From positions 211,140,387 to 211,204,386 of the forward strand of contig NC_134365.1 of NCBI RefSeq assembly GCF_035582795.1: a stretch of 64,000 bases of DNA. Reading direction: 5' to 3'. A program made the translations under genes and the position numbers. Below, piece by piece: positions 1 through 11,149 of the stretch; positions within the stretch are counted from its first letter, which is position 1; each line of letters opens with the position of its first letter. Below the pieces are notes generated by a model. That model had not been told where the DNA came from and did no database searches. It saw only the letters and a list, made by a program, of their open reading frames with translations. This stretch comes from Mycteria americana (taxonomy: Eukaryota > Chordata > Aves > Ciconiiformes > Ciconiidae).

Positions 1-369
1 CTGTTGCAGACACAGAGGCAATAATAGTAACTTCACAAATGTTTGTTTTCAATATATGGAATCCAAAAGCACATTTGAAATCAGTGGAACTAGATGTCTA
101 CATGCCTTTTTGAAAATCCTGTTACGTACCCTAGCTGCAATTTTGCACAGCTAAAAACCTGCGAATCTTGCAGCATGGCATCAAACAAATATAAAAATTC
201 TAGTGAGCTGTGAGATGTCTACTGAGATGTATAGTAACATCTGTTAGTGCAAGGTGTCTAGTTCACAGCTTGCTGAAAAAGCAAATTCTACATCTGTGAA
301 AAATAGTTTTGAGAACTGGGACAAGAAGTTAATACCCCAGAAATTTTAATGGAGCCAAAATTCCTCAAT
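1..369. other. No recognised feature
   Basis: AT-rich sequence without a supported gene or repeat. The decayed coding relic that follows may extend into its right end, but I cannot follow a reading frame upstream of about 370. Confidence 0.5.
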
Positions 370-1160
370 ATTTAGCTGCAGATACACTCCAGGGATCTGG
401 AGGGATCCTGTTTCACAATATCCTGCTTGGTAGCCTGTGACAGAGTCTGAGAGCTTTGGAGTTGGAGGTCCAACAGGCTTTCTTGTTTGGGACAGGATGA
501 AGCTCTTAAGAACCTGAATGCAGAGGTAGCTACTCAAGTGCATGCTCTTTCATTAGTCAGCCAGCAATTTTTTGAAGAAACAGTGAATTTAGCTGTCATG
601 TTTAATCCTCTGTAGTCACAGAGCTGAAAAGCTAAGGACTGTGAAGTTTTTTCAGGTCTCTTGGTGGCTGCTGAGGAAGCAGGCAAGCTAGCATGAAGCC
701 AGGCAAGTATCCATCAAAAAAGTAATGTGAATGAAAGACTCCAGTACAATTTGTTACAGAAAATTTCTGACCAGATCAGGTGTCATTTACAGATTCTTGG
801 TATGAATGAAAAGCATGATCAAAAATAGCCTGCCTGTACTGATGTATACAATTATTATGCACTAGAAATTCAGATGCTCAAATTTGGTCATGAAAGAGAA
901 GAAAAACTATGCAGAAATGCATTTCTCGTCCATCTCATCTTGCTGTCTAAGGTGTTACACTTATGTGATAATGAAGAAAACTATGTTCTGCTGCTGTCCA
1001 AGCATACAGTGAGGTAATTCTGAAAGCTGAAATGGAAGAATAGGAAAAAACAAGACCTTCCCAAGTAAATGTCTTCAAAGTGTTTGATAATATTTCAAGC
1101 TACTTGAATTATTTTCATGACGTAATTGACATTATTTGCCGTTATGTTCAAACACTGTGA
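370..1160 (+). pseudogene. Decayed protein-coding relic, family not recognised
   Basis: One frame reads as protein-like from about 481 to 1014 but is broken by TAG at 613, TGA at 625, TGA at 694, TAG at 826 and TAA at 1015. The coding signal then moves to another frame from 990 (AAVQAYSEVILKAEMEE), is broken by TAG at 1041, and ends at TGA 1158. Upstream, a third frame (LRALELEVQQAF) seems to join near 490, so there are at least two frameshifts. Readable pieces include DEALKNLNAEVATQVHALSL and VSQQFFEETVNLAVMFN. The Glu, Lys, Leu and Gln content is typical of a helical or coiled-coil protein. No introns are evident over about 790 bp, so a processed retrocopy is likely. No poly(A) tail is visible. 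The parent gene is unknown to me. A collapsed single-exon gene is the alternative. Confidence 0.5.
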
Positions 1161-2744
1161 AAAGACCAGACATCAGTAAGAGTTTCTTGGTAATATATGA
1201 TAGTACAATCAACTGGTAGATGGAAGCTAGGGCAAGGAGTTTGTGAAAAAAATTAGGGCAAACAGGCGAATCTGAGCAAGCCATGCTAATTCATAACCTT
1301 AATGTTTAGAAAAGTCTTGGGGTTGATCTTCTTTTACATGATTAAATTTTGGCACATAGTACAAAAATGTCTTCTGCACTTACTTAAGAGGTAGTTATCT
1401 TTGATATCTATTTTTAAAACAGGAGTACTTGCCCTTCATTGTCCATAGGGCCGCAAGAGACATAAGTTTATATTAGATTGGTAAGTTTAGGTGAAATTCA
1501 TCCTATCTTTAAGAGAGAGCGGCTTAAAAACAAGATTGCAGTTGTTTTTTATTCACCAAGCTATGAATACATTTCATTACTGGTTCTTGAACAAGTAGTA
1601 GGTCTGTTTTCTCTAAGCTGTACATATATATACACGCACACAATCAATTCCTCTAAAATCACCTTTAAATTGAGTTACAAACGACAAATAATTAGAGAAG
1701 TTGTTTTCTTGTTTGTACTCTAAAGCTATGTACTGATCTTAATTTCTCCAGTATGATCAAATGTTTTAAATGAACCTCATGTCATGTATAAGTTAAACCA
1801 GCAGATGTTAAGCATTGCTCCAGTTATCAAAGAAACACGCAGATGTTGGTGAGTAACCAGTTTCTAGGCGTGTTTCTCAAAAGAACTGTCCATCAGAGAG
1901 CTTTGATATTATCAGGAAATAATGTCTGAAGTTTATGACACTGCTACATTTCCATCTGTCCCCAAAATTGATGGTGGCATGCGTGTCTATCCATATGCCA
2001 TTTCGTAAGGAGCTGAAGTTTAGAACCATAAATCATTCTGTTGCCGCAGTAGTGACAGGTGCAGGATAACAGATGCAGTCTCCACTATATTAAGAGAATG
2101 CCATGATTTATTTGCATTAAGGCGGTCTGGGGTTAGCAATCTGCTTGAAACTAGATAACCATATGGTGCATGGCTGCTAGATGAGAATATTTGCCTGTAA
2201 TAATGTACTGTATTAAAATGCAAGCTCCAATATTTAGCCTTGGAGAGTGTCTCTTGACACCTGTGTCAGCTCCCTGAGATGCCTGAAGACTACATTTTGT
2301 GAGCTAAAGTGCAAAATGTCACTAATCTTGTGACAGCAAGCTTGGCAACTGGGTGCAAGTGTCCAATAGAGTGAAGTGTTTAAACACGCAAATTTTCCCA
2401 CTGGCCTCTAAGTTAGGCATGTACCTAACAACCTAACTGAATGAGGATCTACAGAAAGAAGTTTTCTAACAAAGCATTAATTGTCGTTGTGCTTCGTAGT
2501 TGTTAGTAAAGACAATGACACTGAACATATGGGCAAAGGCAGGACAGCTCTGTGACTAAGAATATAGAAATAAAAATTACCAGAACTGAGGTGCACACAG
2601 AAATGTCAGAGAGATTGATGAGTTCAGGTCAGAGAGAGAGTGTCATCTCCATTACAGATTTCTCTGCAAAGAGACCTGAGAATACACAAAGCAATTGGTC
2701 TAATAGCAGTACTTCCAAAACAGATCTCAAGTCAGGGAAAGCAT
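1161..2744. other. No recognised feature, about 1.6 kb
   Basis: AT-rich unique-looking sequence. Only short chance ORFs occur (for example 1478-1723 +), without splice signals or protein-like composition. A small TATA-rich run lies near 1622-1640. The stretch 2550-2744 leads into the diverged CR1 and may belong to it. Confidence 0.5.
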
Positions 2745-3790
2745 GAAAATGCAGTGATGTTATTTAAGGATGGTTAAAAGTGGTATTTATGTAACTACAG
2801 GCCCATTATTCTGATCTCAAAAGTATGAGAAGTTTAAGAACATATCGTCAGGGAACAGCCAGGGCTGGTGGAGCTGTAAGGGGCGGGTGGAGGCCTCAGG
2901 CGAGGCTGGTCAGGGCAGTTAAGGCCTATTAGTGCCCTCAGGGCCCTGACACATATTTTGACGGAAAAAGAAACCGGAGACAATGAAAAAATGGAGAATG
3001 AGATAAATTGCAGCTTGGGTTTACTGAATGTGAATCACATTTGAATAGCCTGACATCCTTCTTTGCTAACTCATTTTCTAGACAAAAGAAATGCCATCGA
3101 TGTCATTTGTCTGGCCTACCACACCATATGGGAAATTGGTGATGATGCAATTGGTGATGATCCAATTGATGATTGGATACGAGAAGATGCAAATTAGCAG
3201 AAGACATTTCAGGTGAATAAGGAATTAGAGCAGAGAGAGCAGTAGGTGCTTTTGAAGGGAGCACTGAGTGAAGGAGTACTGAGTTGAAGGAGCACTCAGT
3301 GGAGGAAAGTCAGGAGTGGAGTTCCTCAAGGAGTAGCCTAGTGACTGATTTCTGAAATATTTTCACATCATTTTAACGTGGAGATGTGCTGACAAAGCTT
3401 GCTTATGACATTGTGTTATGGGAAGTGATTAATATAGAAGAGGTTCAGGACATTACACAAGAAGGAAGTAGATGATCTTTAGCTTCAAAGTACTGGAAAT
3501 GGGAAAAAAATTCCACAGCATAAACTGTAAAATCATGAATTTAAGGAATAACAGAAAGAATTTCTGCAATCACCCAAGAGGACATCTCTTGAAAACAGCT
3601 GAGAAGAAGGATTTCAGCAGACTACTTTGTCACGAAAAGATTATGAGCAACCAAAGAAATGCAACTCCAAAACTGTACATATAATGCTAGGACATTGCAG
3701 TTACAGTATGATTAGTAGATAAGGTACCAGATAAAGATGCCCTTGTGCAGGGTAGAGTCCTAACAGTTGGATGGACTGCTCTTCAAGGAA
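2745..3790 (+). mobile_element. Highly diverged CR1 LINE, ORF2 reverse-transcriptase region
   Basis: The order of short matches follows the reverse-transcriptase part of old CR1 elements: a 'cta caggcccatta' start near 2798, then a 'cttctttgctaactcat...tagacaaaagaaatgcc' block near 3058, the 'ggagttcctcaaggag' block near 3319 (the V-P-Q-G reverse-transcriptase motif) and the 'gcttatgacattg' block near 3400. The tail around 3540-3640 resembles the region after the catalytic domain. All frames are broken. Divergence suggests an insertion older than the bird radiation. A GC-rich stretch at 2862-2955 does not fit the element. Confidence 0.7.
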
Positions 3791-4136
3791 TCTGTCTCTC
3801 TCCCTCTCCACTATAGCAGGAAATTAGATGTCTGAATTAGACTCCTACTTTCTAGATGGGTAAAACAGGTGAAGTAAGTCACACCCCTAATAATTAGCTG
3901 GGAATGAGGAATGTTTCATTGTATAAAGGAACAGTAGCAGAACCTGACCAGGCACCCCTCCACGCAGCTTCCAGCAGCTTCCCTCCTCTGCTGTCACCAA
4001 GTTCCTAGATTTGGTGAAATGAAATAAGCTGACCTCACAATGGTCTAAGTTTAGGACCTATTTGTTCATAAAGATTTAATTGTCAACAAGCTGGATCTAA
4101 CAAAAAACATTCATACTTAGCTAAATCCCTTCTCAT
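3791..4136. other. No recognised feature
   Basis: Unique-looking AT-rich sequence between two old repeats. I see no coding signal. Confidence 0.4.
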
Positions 4137-4336
4137 CTCTAGAGTCAAAGTACTTTGCAGACAACAGTGAGAAGCTGGTATCAATGCTCTCTTTACCACA
4201 GATAAAGAAACTAAGGCACAGAGGTGGAATAAGTTGCCAAAAACCACAGAAAAGGGAGTCAAGCAGACAGGAAAAGACGCCAGCAGTCTTGAGTCTTAGT
4301 ATACTGCCTTTTCTAATGGTGCATGCTGCCTCCCAC
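4137..4336 (+). mobile_element. MIR-like ancient tRNA-derived SINE
   Basis: The block 'aagaaactaaggcacagagg' at 4205-4224, followed by 'ataagttgcc' and 'accacag', matches the conserved core of MIR-type SINEs. The upstream 'aaagtactttgcagacaac' matches the part that precedes it, and the end near 4300-4336 is the expected cysteine- and threonine-like downstream segment. Heavily diverged and inert. Confidence 0.65.
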
Positions 4337-4949
4337 AACAGCCTTGGTAAAGTATAGCAGGATCTTGAGGTGATACTAAAAATGCCAAGATTGCAGTTTT
4401 ACAAGTATACGTGATAAAGACTTCCACCCCATTTTTCATCATCTGAAGGTGCTATAAGGAATTATTCTGAAACCTTACGCTTAAAGGGTTATGGGTAATA
4501 AAACAGTTTGCAGAGATGACCAGTAGTGCTCCTGACACAGTAACTATCCAGTAGGTATTCTTCCAGGCTATTAGATGAATGCGAGAGAGGCAGAGAGGAC
4601 AGTTTTTTGAAAGAAAACCTGTTTGGCTCAGAGAGAAAGATAAAGCATTTTGTGGATGAGACTTTTTAAATGCAAAAAGAACAGACAAGAAGAAGCAAGA
4701 CCTTTTAGGCTCGTTAGGTATTAATTCAGAGGAAATTGTTACAAACCTAAAAGTGGAAACCCTAGGCACCCTAGGCACCAGCAATAAATCACTGAAGTGA
4801 CTGATTACGCAGCTGTTTTATCCAACAACATCCACATGGATGTTTTACAGAGAGTGTGTCTGGATATGCCTGATGATATAAAGAACTGAGGGACATCAGC
4901 TCTGGTGGGAATGGCCATTTTCAAGGAAAGACTAAAAGAACCACAAATT
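4337..4949. other. No recognised feature
   Basis: A minus-strand frame of 110 codons (4452-4784) lies here. It has no splice signals or recognisable domain and is probably chance. Nothing else seen. Confidence 0.4.
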
Positions 4950-5062
4950 TAAGAAAGGGGAAAAGAGAAAAGGGAAAAGAACAAGGAAATGGCAAAGGAA
5001 AAAAGGAAGGAGAAAAGGGATAGGAGAAAGGAAAAAGGGAAAGGGAAAGAGAAAAGGGAATT
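4950..5062. repeat. Polypurine tract (GGGAAA/GGAAAA-rich)
   Basis: More than 110 bases are almost entirely A and G on the plus strand, built from irregular AAGGG and GGAAA units. Long homopurine runs can adopt triplex structures. Here the composition itself is the observation. Confidence 0.85.
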
Positions 5063-6447
5063 TTCCATGGCAGCTAGCTGGGAGGTGAAGCAGCGGTGGT
5101 GGTGGTGGGCATTCCCAGACGGTCTTCCTCTCCAGTGCAGCTGGTGATCCCGCGCAGCTCTTCTTCCTACAGTAACTATATGGTTTCACCTTGATGCACG
5201 CCACCTCTTTATTAGTCGCCCTTACTCATTACGCTAATCATACTGCTCAGAGCACGTTTTGATCACACACGCGTTGCCCATGCTAACTGGCTCCTCAGCT
5301 TTTTGCAAATATATTACTGGGAAGTGCTTGTTGGCTACCTAAAACACTGCTATCTCCTATTGGCGGCTACGAGGCACTACATGTTCCCTAACATAATGTT
5401 ATACACTAAAAGCCACAAAACAAAGGGTGAAGAGGGAGAGAAAGCTAAAAAGGGTGGTTCACACAGTGGAAGCAATTGCTTCTCGTGAGAAATCCAATGC
5501 AACAGCCATGGCTGTGGTCCAGAACTTGGAGTGCAAAGCTGGGAGGATGACAGCATTTTGGATAGAGGGGTACAAAACTCTGCCCCAGCATCCTCCGGGT
5601 ATGAAGGTGCACAGCTGCACAGAAAAGTGACCGGCAGACCGCAGTGTTGCGAGGGAAAAGCAGCAGAGGTGCAAATGGAAAGCCCTTGGCATCGCACAAG
5701 TTGCAGACTCCTCTGATCGGGGCTGCAGCAGGGCAATAAACCCCCTCTGACCCTCCAGGGAAGCAGGTGATTTCTGCAGTCAGGGAGAGACCTGGGGTGC
5801 TTTCCCTAACGCCAGTGCCTGAGCACTGAGAGAGGACTTCCCAACAACCTCCTCTCTCTCTGCCTTTCACCCTTCCCATCCGTCTTGGCTTTTGGAAAAC
5901 GATTCCTTCTCCTACATCCTCCCTAAGAGGCACTTAGATTTTGCTCCCTACCTCGTGGAAGATCTTTTCATGTTAGTATGTGCTCAGAACTTTGTGCTTA
6001 AGGAATTGTTTCATTCGAAGATGCTCTTGCCTTCTTCTGTGTCTTGTTATGGGAGTAAAACCAGGGCTCATGTTCTGCAGTCACTGTTGCTGTTTATGTC
6101 CTGACAGAGCTGTGAGAGCTACAGGATTTATGTGAAATCCATAGTTTGGAAAGAAGGATTTGGTAAAAATAAAAGAACCAGGGCCTAGTTGTATTCCCAC
6201 TTTTATCATGTGCTGGTAGCAGCATAGCTGCAATTCTGGGCACATATCCCAAGTTCACAGCTTCCAAGTAGGTCACCCAGAGGGTAGCAACAACTCACAA
6301 AGTCTCTGGCATATGATTACAAACTCTTTTAAGATGTGCAAGTGGGCAGATAGAGAAGAAGAACATTGTCCTATTAATACTTCAGGAAACATAAAGAAGA
6401 TCATGGTATGAATGACAAGCAGTTGGCTTTGCATAGGTGTCATCTGG
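5063..6447. other. No recognised feature; overlapping chance frames at 5377-5933
   Basis: Between 5377 and 5933 several frames on both strands stay open, the longest being 162 codons on the minus strand. None shows a domain, a signal peptide or bounding splice sites. The low stop density follows from a local rise in GC. Nothing else seen. Confidence 0.45.
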
Positions 6448-6560
6448 TATTCATAGATTCACAGAGTTTAAGGCCAGAAAGAAGTCTTAAGTCATTTTTA
6501 TTAACTCACTGCCTGTTAGAGGTTAATACGTTTCACCCAGAGAAGTGAGCAATTTCTTTT
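6448..6560 (-). mobile_element. Ancient CR1-type 3' end fragment
   Basis: The stretch 'attcatagattcacagag' followed by 'aaggccagaaagaagtc' resembles the reverse complement of the 3' end of old amniote CR1 elements. Very diverged and short. Confidence 0.5.
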
Positions 6561-7479
6561 TTCAGGCTACAATGAATGCCATTGAAATATCTTTGCCCAC
6601 TATAGTTTCAGGTGGTGCTAAAGCTATGTTTCTTGCACCAAGTTTCTCAGAGATCCTTCTGTTTATAATTCCTACAGGAAACTAAAAGCAATAGTGAAAT
6701 ATGTTTGACCTTGTGATCCTTTGGCCAGCTGGGCTTTTTTTCAGCTCTCACAAATGTTCCATCTTCTTTTGTTAGGACAATTTTTTAAACACAAATTTCT
6801 GCCATTGCACTAACACAGTGTTCATTAAATTTCCGTTATTGTTTTTAATTAGACCACAGAAATGTGTTACTGGCTGTGACTTCAGATAGCATGGGATTCT
6901 ACATAATGTTTGGATCTCAGTCGCACCCCATTAGCCATCATCATTTTGGCTTGGCTTAATTGTGGTCATCTTCAGGGACAGAATATAAAAGTGATCATCA
7001 AATATTCTTCTGTCTCCAGTGAAGCTGAGTAATGAGGGACTCCTTTGCTGTCCATTTATTTTACAGTTACTGCCGACCCCAAATGGCTCTTTCATTGCTG
7101 CATAGCAATGCACAAAGTGCCTGGCTTTGGAAAGTGTCCAGTTTCCCTGAAATAATGATGGGCAGCAGAGAATTAGCATTCACTGTGTTTTTTCTAAGTA
7201 ATCTTTTCTGTCAATGTCTCTGCTAATGACTGTCATCCTCTGGTGTTCCTCTGCCATGTGAACCTGGATCTTTTTTGTCTCACAGCATTCTCACAATCGT
7301 CGCATTAATAAGACTACTTGCTGTTATTGTACGGACATTTTTTAAGATGCAACTTACTTTGTCTCCTAGGAGAACACAAATTCCTATATACACCTATATG
7401 CACCTTTGTTACACAAGACTTTTGACATTGGTTACATAGGACTGTGTACAGGAAAATGCATAAAACAAGCATGATTCAA
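6561..7479. other. No gene; unique-looking, possibly constrained noncoding DNA
   Basis: No repeat or coding signal is recognised. The segment 6840-7240 is rich in homeodomain- and TAAT-type words and lacks simple repeats, which fits conserved noncoding DNA. This cannot be tested without an alignment. Confidence 0.35.
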
Positions 7480-7698
7480 GTTAGGGCACTATGATCTGGA
7501 TGGGGGTAGAACTAAATGGGTAAAAACTGGCTGCATGATTGGGCTCGAAGGGTCACGTTTAATGGGTCACACTCTACCTTGGAGGCCGTTAGCATGTAGG
7601 ATACTGCAGGGACCTGTCCTGGGACCTGTCCTGTTTAGAATCTTTACCAACAGTCTGGAGGAGGTGACAGAGTGTGCCCTCTTGTCAAATTTGCAGAG
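7480..7698 (+). mobile_element. CR1 LINE fragment, reverse-transcriptase domain
   Basis: The translated stretch GPVLGPVLFRIFTNSLEEVT (7611-7670) is the reverse-transcriptase segment of CR1 ORF2 that follows the SxLGPVLF motif. Upstream, 'aaaactggctgcatgattgggctc' and 'gggtcacactctaccttgg' are typical CR1 text. The copy has no 3' end; it stops where the LTR-derived leader begins at about 7699. A 12-bp unit, 'gggacctgtcct', is duplicated at 7609-7632 and adds codons. It is truncated at both ends and inert. Confidence 0.88.
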
Positions 7699-7753
7699 GC
7701 CTCAAACCCTTATCTCAAACCCTTCGAGCCCCACATTGGGTGCTGAAAAGGGC
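7699..7753 (-). mobile_element. Retroviral leader remnant with primer-binding-site-like sequence
   Basis: Reading on the minus strand immediately after the LTR end, the bases at 7745-7728 match about 14 of 18 positions of the tRNA-Lys-type primer binding site used by beta-like retroviruses (CACCCAATGTGGGGC core). About 25 bp of leader follow before the CR1 junction. The gap of 8 bases between LTR end and site is slightly larger than usual. This shows that the neighbouring LTR was a 5' LTR, not a plain solo LTR. Confidence 0.55.
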
Positions 7754-8320
7754 TGCTGTGGTTTAGCCCCAGTTGGCAACTAAGCACCACGCAGCCACTT
7801 GCTCCCCCTCCCCCTCCTGCTGGGATGGGGGAGAGAATCGGAAGAGCAAAAGTAAGAAAACTCATGGATTGAGATAAGAACAGTTTAATAATTGGGAAAA
7901 AAAAAAAAGTAATGAGAAGGAAAACAACAAGGGAGCCAGAGAGGAACAAAAACCCAGGGGAAAAAAAAAACCAGTGATGCAACCGCTCACCACCCGCTGA
8001 CCGATGCCCAGCCCATCCCCGAGCAGCGATCGCTGCCCCCCAGCCAACTCCCCCAGTTTCTATACTGAGCATGAGGCCATATGGTATGGAATAGCCCTTG
8101 GGCCAGTTGGGGTCAGCTGTCCTGGCTGTGCCCCCTCCCAGCTTCTTGTGCACCTGGCAGAGCAGGGGAAGCTGAAAAGTCCTGGACCAGTGTAAACACT
8201 GCTTAGCAACAACTGAAACATGAGTGTGTTATCAACATTATTCTCATCCTAAATCCAAAACACAGCACTATACCAGCTACTAGGAAGGAAATTAACTCTA
8301 TCCCAGCCAAAAGCAGGACA
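7754..8320 (-). mobile_element. ERV LTR, family A (subfamily without the direct-repeat middle), minus strand
   Basis: The plus strand starts 'tgctgtggtttagccc' and ends 'ccaaaagcaggaca', the reverse of the canonical family A LTR. Inside, the promoter region 'atactgagcatgaggccat' (near 8062) and the 'gggtgggatggggg'-type 3' block (near 7805) are present. The middle carries 'cacctggcagagcaggggaag', shared with the copy at 62,666 but not with the plus-strand copies at 26.5 and 57.5 kb. Flanks agggc/tcact give no target duplication. Confidence 0.88.
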
Positions 8321-8452
8321 TCACTGAACTGGGGGGAAATGGCAAAGGAAAACATTTTTAAAGAGAAATACAGTGCAGGAGAACATAATTGAGGTTCTTT
8401 TGAAACTCTAAAATACCCCCAATGAGAGAGAGTCGAGCAAAGAGAGAGTTAT

Positions 8453-8532
8453 AGTGAGAGAGGTGGTGTGTGGGGGTGTGTGTGCAAGTGTACGCACATG
8501 TGTGTGTGTCTGTATATGTATGTGTACATATG
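8453..8532. repeat. GA- then GT-rich simple repeat
   Basis: A run of GAGAGAG-type sequence (from about 8424) passes into GTGTGTG and GTATGTGTAC alternation. This is a compound dinucleotide microsatellite and probably polymorphic. Confidence 0.85.
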
Positions 8533-9149
8533 AGAAAAACTTAGATGGATTCCTCAACCCTACCATTGTACTTGTGAGCTACCTGGTGCACAAAGCTACA
8601 ATGAAGCAACCAGTAATTTCAATCCCAATGTGCTCACTGAGATACAAATTTCTGAAGTGTTTGATAGTACCTTAACAAAAAGGTACTTTCAAAAAAGTGC
8701 ATCTTACCATATGCAAAGACCTACTGCATATTTTAGATCAATTAAGGAGTGAATGCTCTATCATTTAGTAATCTGAGATCTCTCTGATGTGTGTTACACA
8801 GTCAGAAGTAAATGAATGTTATTAAAATTGCAAGACTAGCACTAAAAAATGAAACACTGCACAATCCTAAGTCAGACTTCTTGTCCAACTACATTATTAC
8901 ATAGTTTTTAATTATGACATGCATTGCTGAATACTTTTTTTTCTCTGCAGGAGCTCTTTCATCATCAGCTATACAATGTCTTGCTTTTCCCTCATTCAGT
9001 GAATGACCCGCATTCCTTATTGCTGTAAAACTTTAAAAACCTGCTCTGAAAACAAAAATTATTAATTTCCTTTTGATATTTTCCACATGGCTTTTTATAC
9101 CGCTTCATTTCATGCAGCCATTTCAGAATATCCAGGCATTTACTTCCTG
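8533..9149. other. No recognised feature
   Basis: AT-rich, unique-looking sequence without coding or repeat signal. Confidence 0.45.
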
Positions 9150-9300
9150 TCACAAACTTCTTTAGGATGGAGGGGAGCTATTCTCATTTTATGGAGTGAG
9201 AATTGAGGAACAGAGATGAAACAAGGGACCTTCACCTGCTGAAACAAGGGACCCAGCTGGGACTTTCTGAACTCCCACCTAGAAGCCACTGCTGCGTCAG
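9150..9300 (+). mobile_element. Possible MIR-like SINE remnant
   Basis: The words 'ctattctcattttatggagt' and 'ttgaggaacagagatgaaac' follow the order of the MIR core ('...cccattttacagatgaggaaactgaggc'). A 13-bp unit, 'gaaacaagggacc', occurs twice at 9218 and 9242. Highly diverged, so a chance resemblance is possible. Confidence 0.4.
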
Positions 9301-10355
9301 TACAACCCTCCAGAATAAACCACCAGCATCGGCTTCCCAGTTGCTGCTCCACCATCTGGCTTATTTTAGACCTCTTCTTTAGGACGAAAGCGAATCCCAG
9401 CCTTACTGGGGGATGTCCAGTCTAAGTGGCTGGCACTGCATGGGAGCCCTAGGGTAGAGGCAAGGGCAGGCTACTGCAGTGCAGGGCAGTGGTGGGCTTC
9501 CTTGGTCTTGAGCCCACCCTTTCTCTGGGCTGCCCCCTTCCCTGGCACCTTCCCTGCAAACAGCGGCCACCTCTCTTCTTTCCCCACACCTACCTGCCTC
9601 TCACTGTTCCTCTAACAGTAGCATGTTTCTGTGGCATAAATGCTTACGGCTGCATGTCATTCTCCACCCTGATTTTTCTTCTTCATTTTCCCTCCCTTTG
9701 TGCAGTAGCATGCACTGAGTTGAAGAACTATGCCCACGTACTCCAGCAGTGTGTTTTGTGTCGCATTGGGCACATTTCCAAGTGTTTTGTTGCTGTAATT
9801 GGGGCCACAAATTTAAGTAAGCTCAGTAGCTCTCAATATGACACTTCAGGCCCTGATTAATATTTAATTACCATAGCCCTTAAGCAATGAGTCATTGCAT
9901 AATGTTTCTTTTGCAACCTTACCCTGCTTTTTGTTGTGTGATTCATGTAATCTTTTGTGAACTCTGTCACGCCCTTTACCATCATGCACAATAAACTCCC
10001 AGTTACAGTATTGCACCGTTCCAGTAACAAAATCAGCAGCTGTTGACAGAGAAAATAATATTTTGACAATATCGAATATTTACAGTTTTACATGCAGCTG
10101 GGAATCAGAAGAAGGTACCAACTGTATTTTTTTACCTCTACAAACTTCTAGCAAGTGATCCATGAACCAAGGCTTGAGAACTTCTTTCACTTTTATACTT
10201 ATTATAGCATTAGCACCTTTTTCTTTGGGAAGACATTTAATATGCTTCTGAAAGTGGCAAAAATATTTATTCTTTTGAGTAATAATTAATGAAGAAGCTG
10301 TTACGGGTGTTACAAAAACAGGGATTTCCCCTGGTTAGCCTGACTCTTCTTGCAG
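9301..10355. other. No gene recognised; 9790-10080 may be constrained noncoding
   Basis: A plus-strand frame of 123 codons at 9489-9860 has no domain or splice support. The part from 9790 to 10,080 is low in repeats and contains TAATATTTAATTA and TGAGTCATTGC words, as in enhancer-like DNA. No stronger claim is possible. Confidence 0.35.
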
Positions 10356-10460
10356 TGCTCCACGCACTGGCTCTTCGACTCCACTGACAGCGATTTCCAC
10401 GTGGTGCTTATGTATCACAGAGCAGATTTTTCAAGTACTTTTTCAAGGCTACGTATTCAA
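10356..10460 (+). CDS. Candidate internal exon, unrecognised
   Basis: A 105-base open segment (35 codons, phase 0 at both ends) is bounded by a good acceptor, 'ctgactcttcttgcag' ending at 10,355, and a donor, CAA|GTGAGA at 10,461. Its translation includes THWLFDSTDSDFHVVLMYHR (20 residues), rich in His, Asp and aromatic residues. Base composition is somewhat richer in GC than its flanks. I do not recognise the protein, and no partner exon is evident nearby. Splice-like signals occur by chance, so this is a hypothesis to be tested with RNA data. Confidence 0.22.
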
Positions 10461-11149
10461 GTGAGACCAACAGCTGTCACCATGATGCTTAAGAACCCAG
10501 CTAAAGGACTGAGGCTTCAAAAAAAGTTTAACCAGTTTCATTTTCTCTCTGCTCATTTTAGAAGAGAAAGCAGAATAACGCTGCCAGCCCATTCTATAAA
10601 GGATGCAATGAAATCAGCATTGAGTGGAGAGAGCTGGGTTTGAGGAGCAGCTTCACCCCCATGCTGTGCTAAATGTTAATGCAGAGTGAAAGGAAATATA
10701 AAGTATTGGTGTTTGATGGGCTTAAAGCTATTGAGTTAATGTGTAAATGAGGTTATATTAGTTTTTCCCCTCTCCACTTCTGTTCTTTTGCTTTAAGATC
10801 TTAGCAGGTTGCCTTCTGCTTATTTATTGACACTGCTGTTTTCAACAGATCTGAATCCCTACATAAGAAGAAATAAAGCAGACTAGTATGATACAGTAAA
10901 CAGTTTGATCGGACAAGCTACCAACAGGGAAATAAAACAGATAATATCTGGGTTGTTAAGGCCTCCCAGAAGGGCTGCTGCTCATTTTTCAGTAGGAACT
11001 CAGAAGAGCATTGCAGACATCAAATGTGACATTTTTAATAGGGTTTGTACCATTGAAACACAGCTGTGCTCAACAGGCAGAGCGGCCAAGCTTGGTTCTT
11101 TCATTAATTCTGTTTCTTTGCATTATTTGCACTAACATGCTTCAGAACA
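10461..11149. other. No recognised feature
   Basis: Unique-looking sequence. I see no coding or repeat signal beyond weak splice-like motifs. Confidence 0.4.

Noticed and set aside
5377..5933. 162- and 119-codon minus-strand frames with three plus-strand partners
   Set aside because: Mutually overlapping, no domain, no splice boundaries; explained by locally higher GC.
7710..8153. 147-codon minus-strand frame
   Set aside because: Entirely within the family A LTR and its leader.
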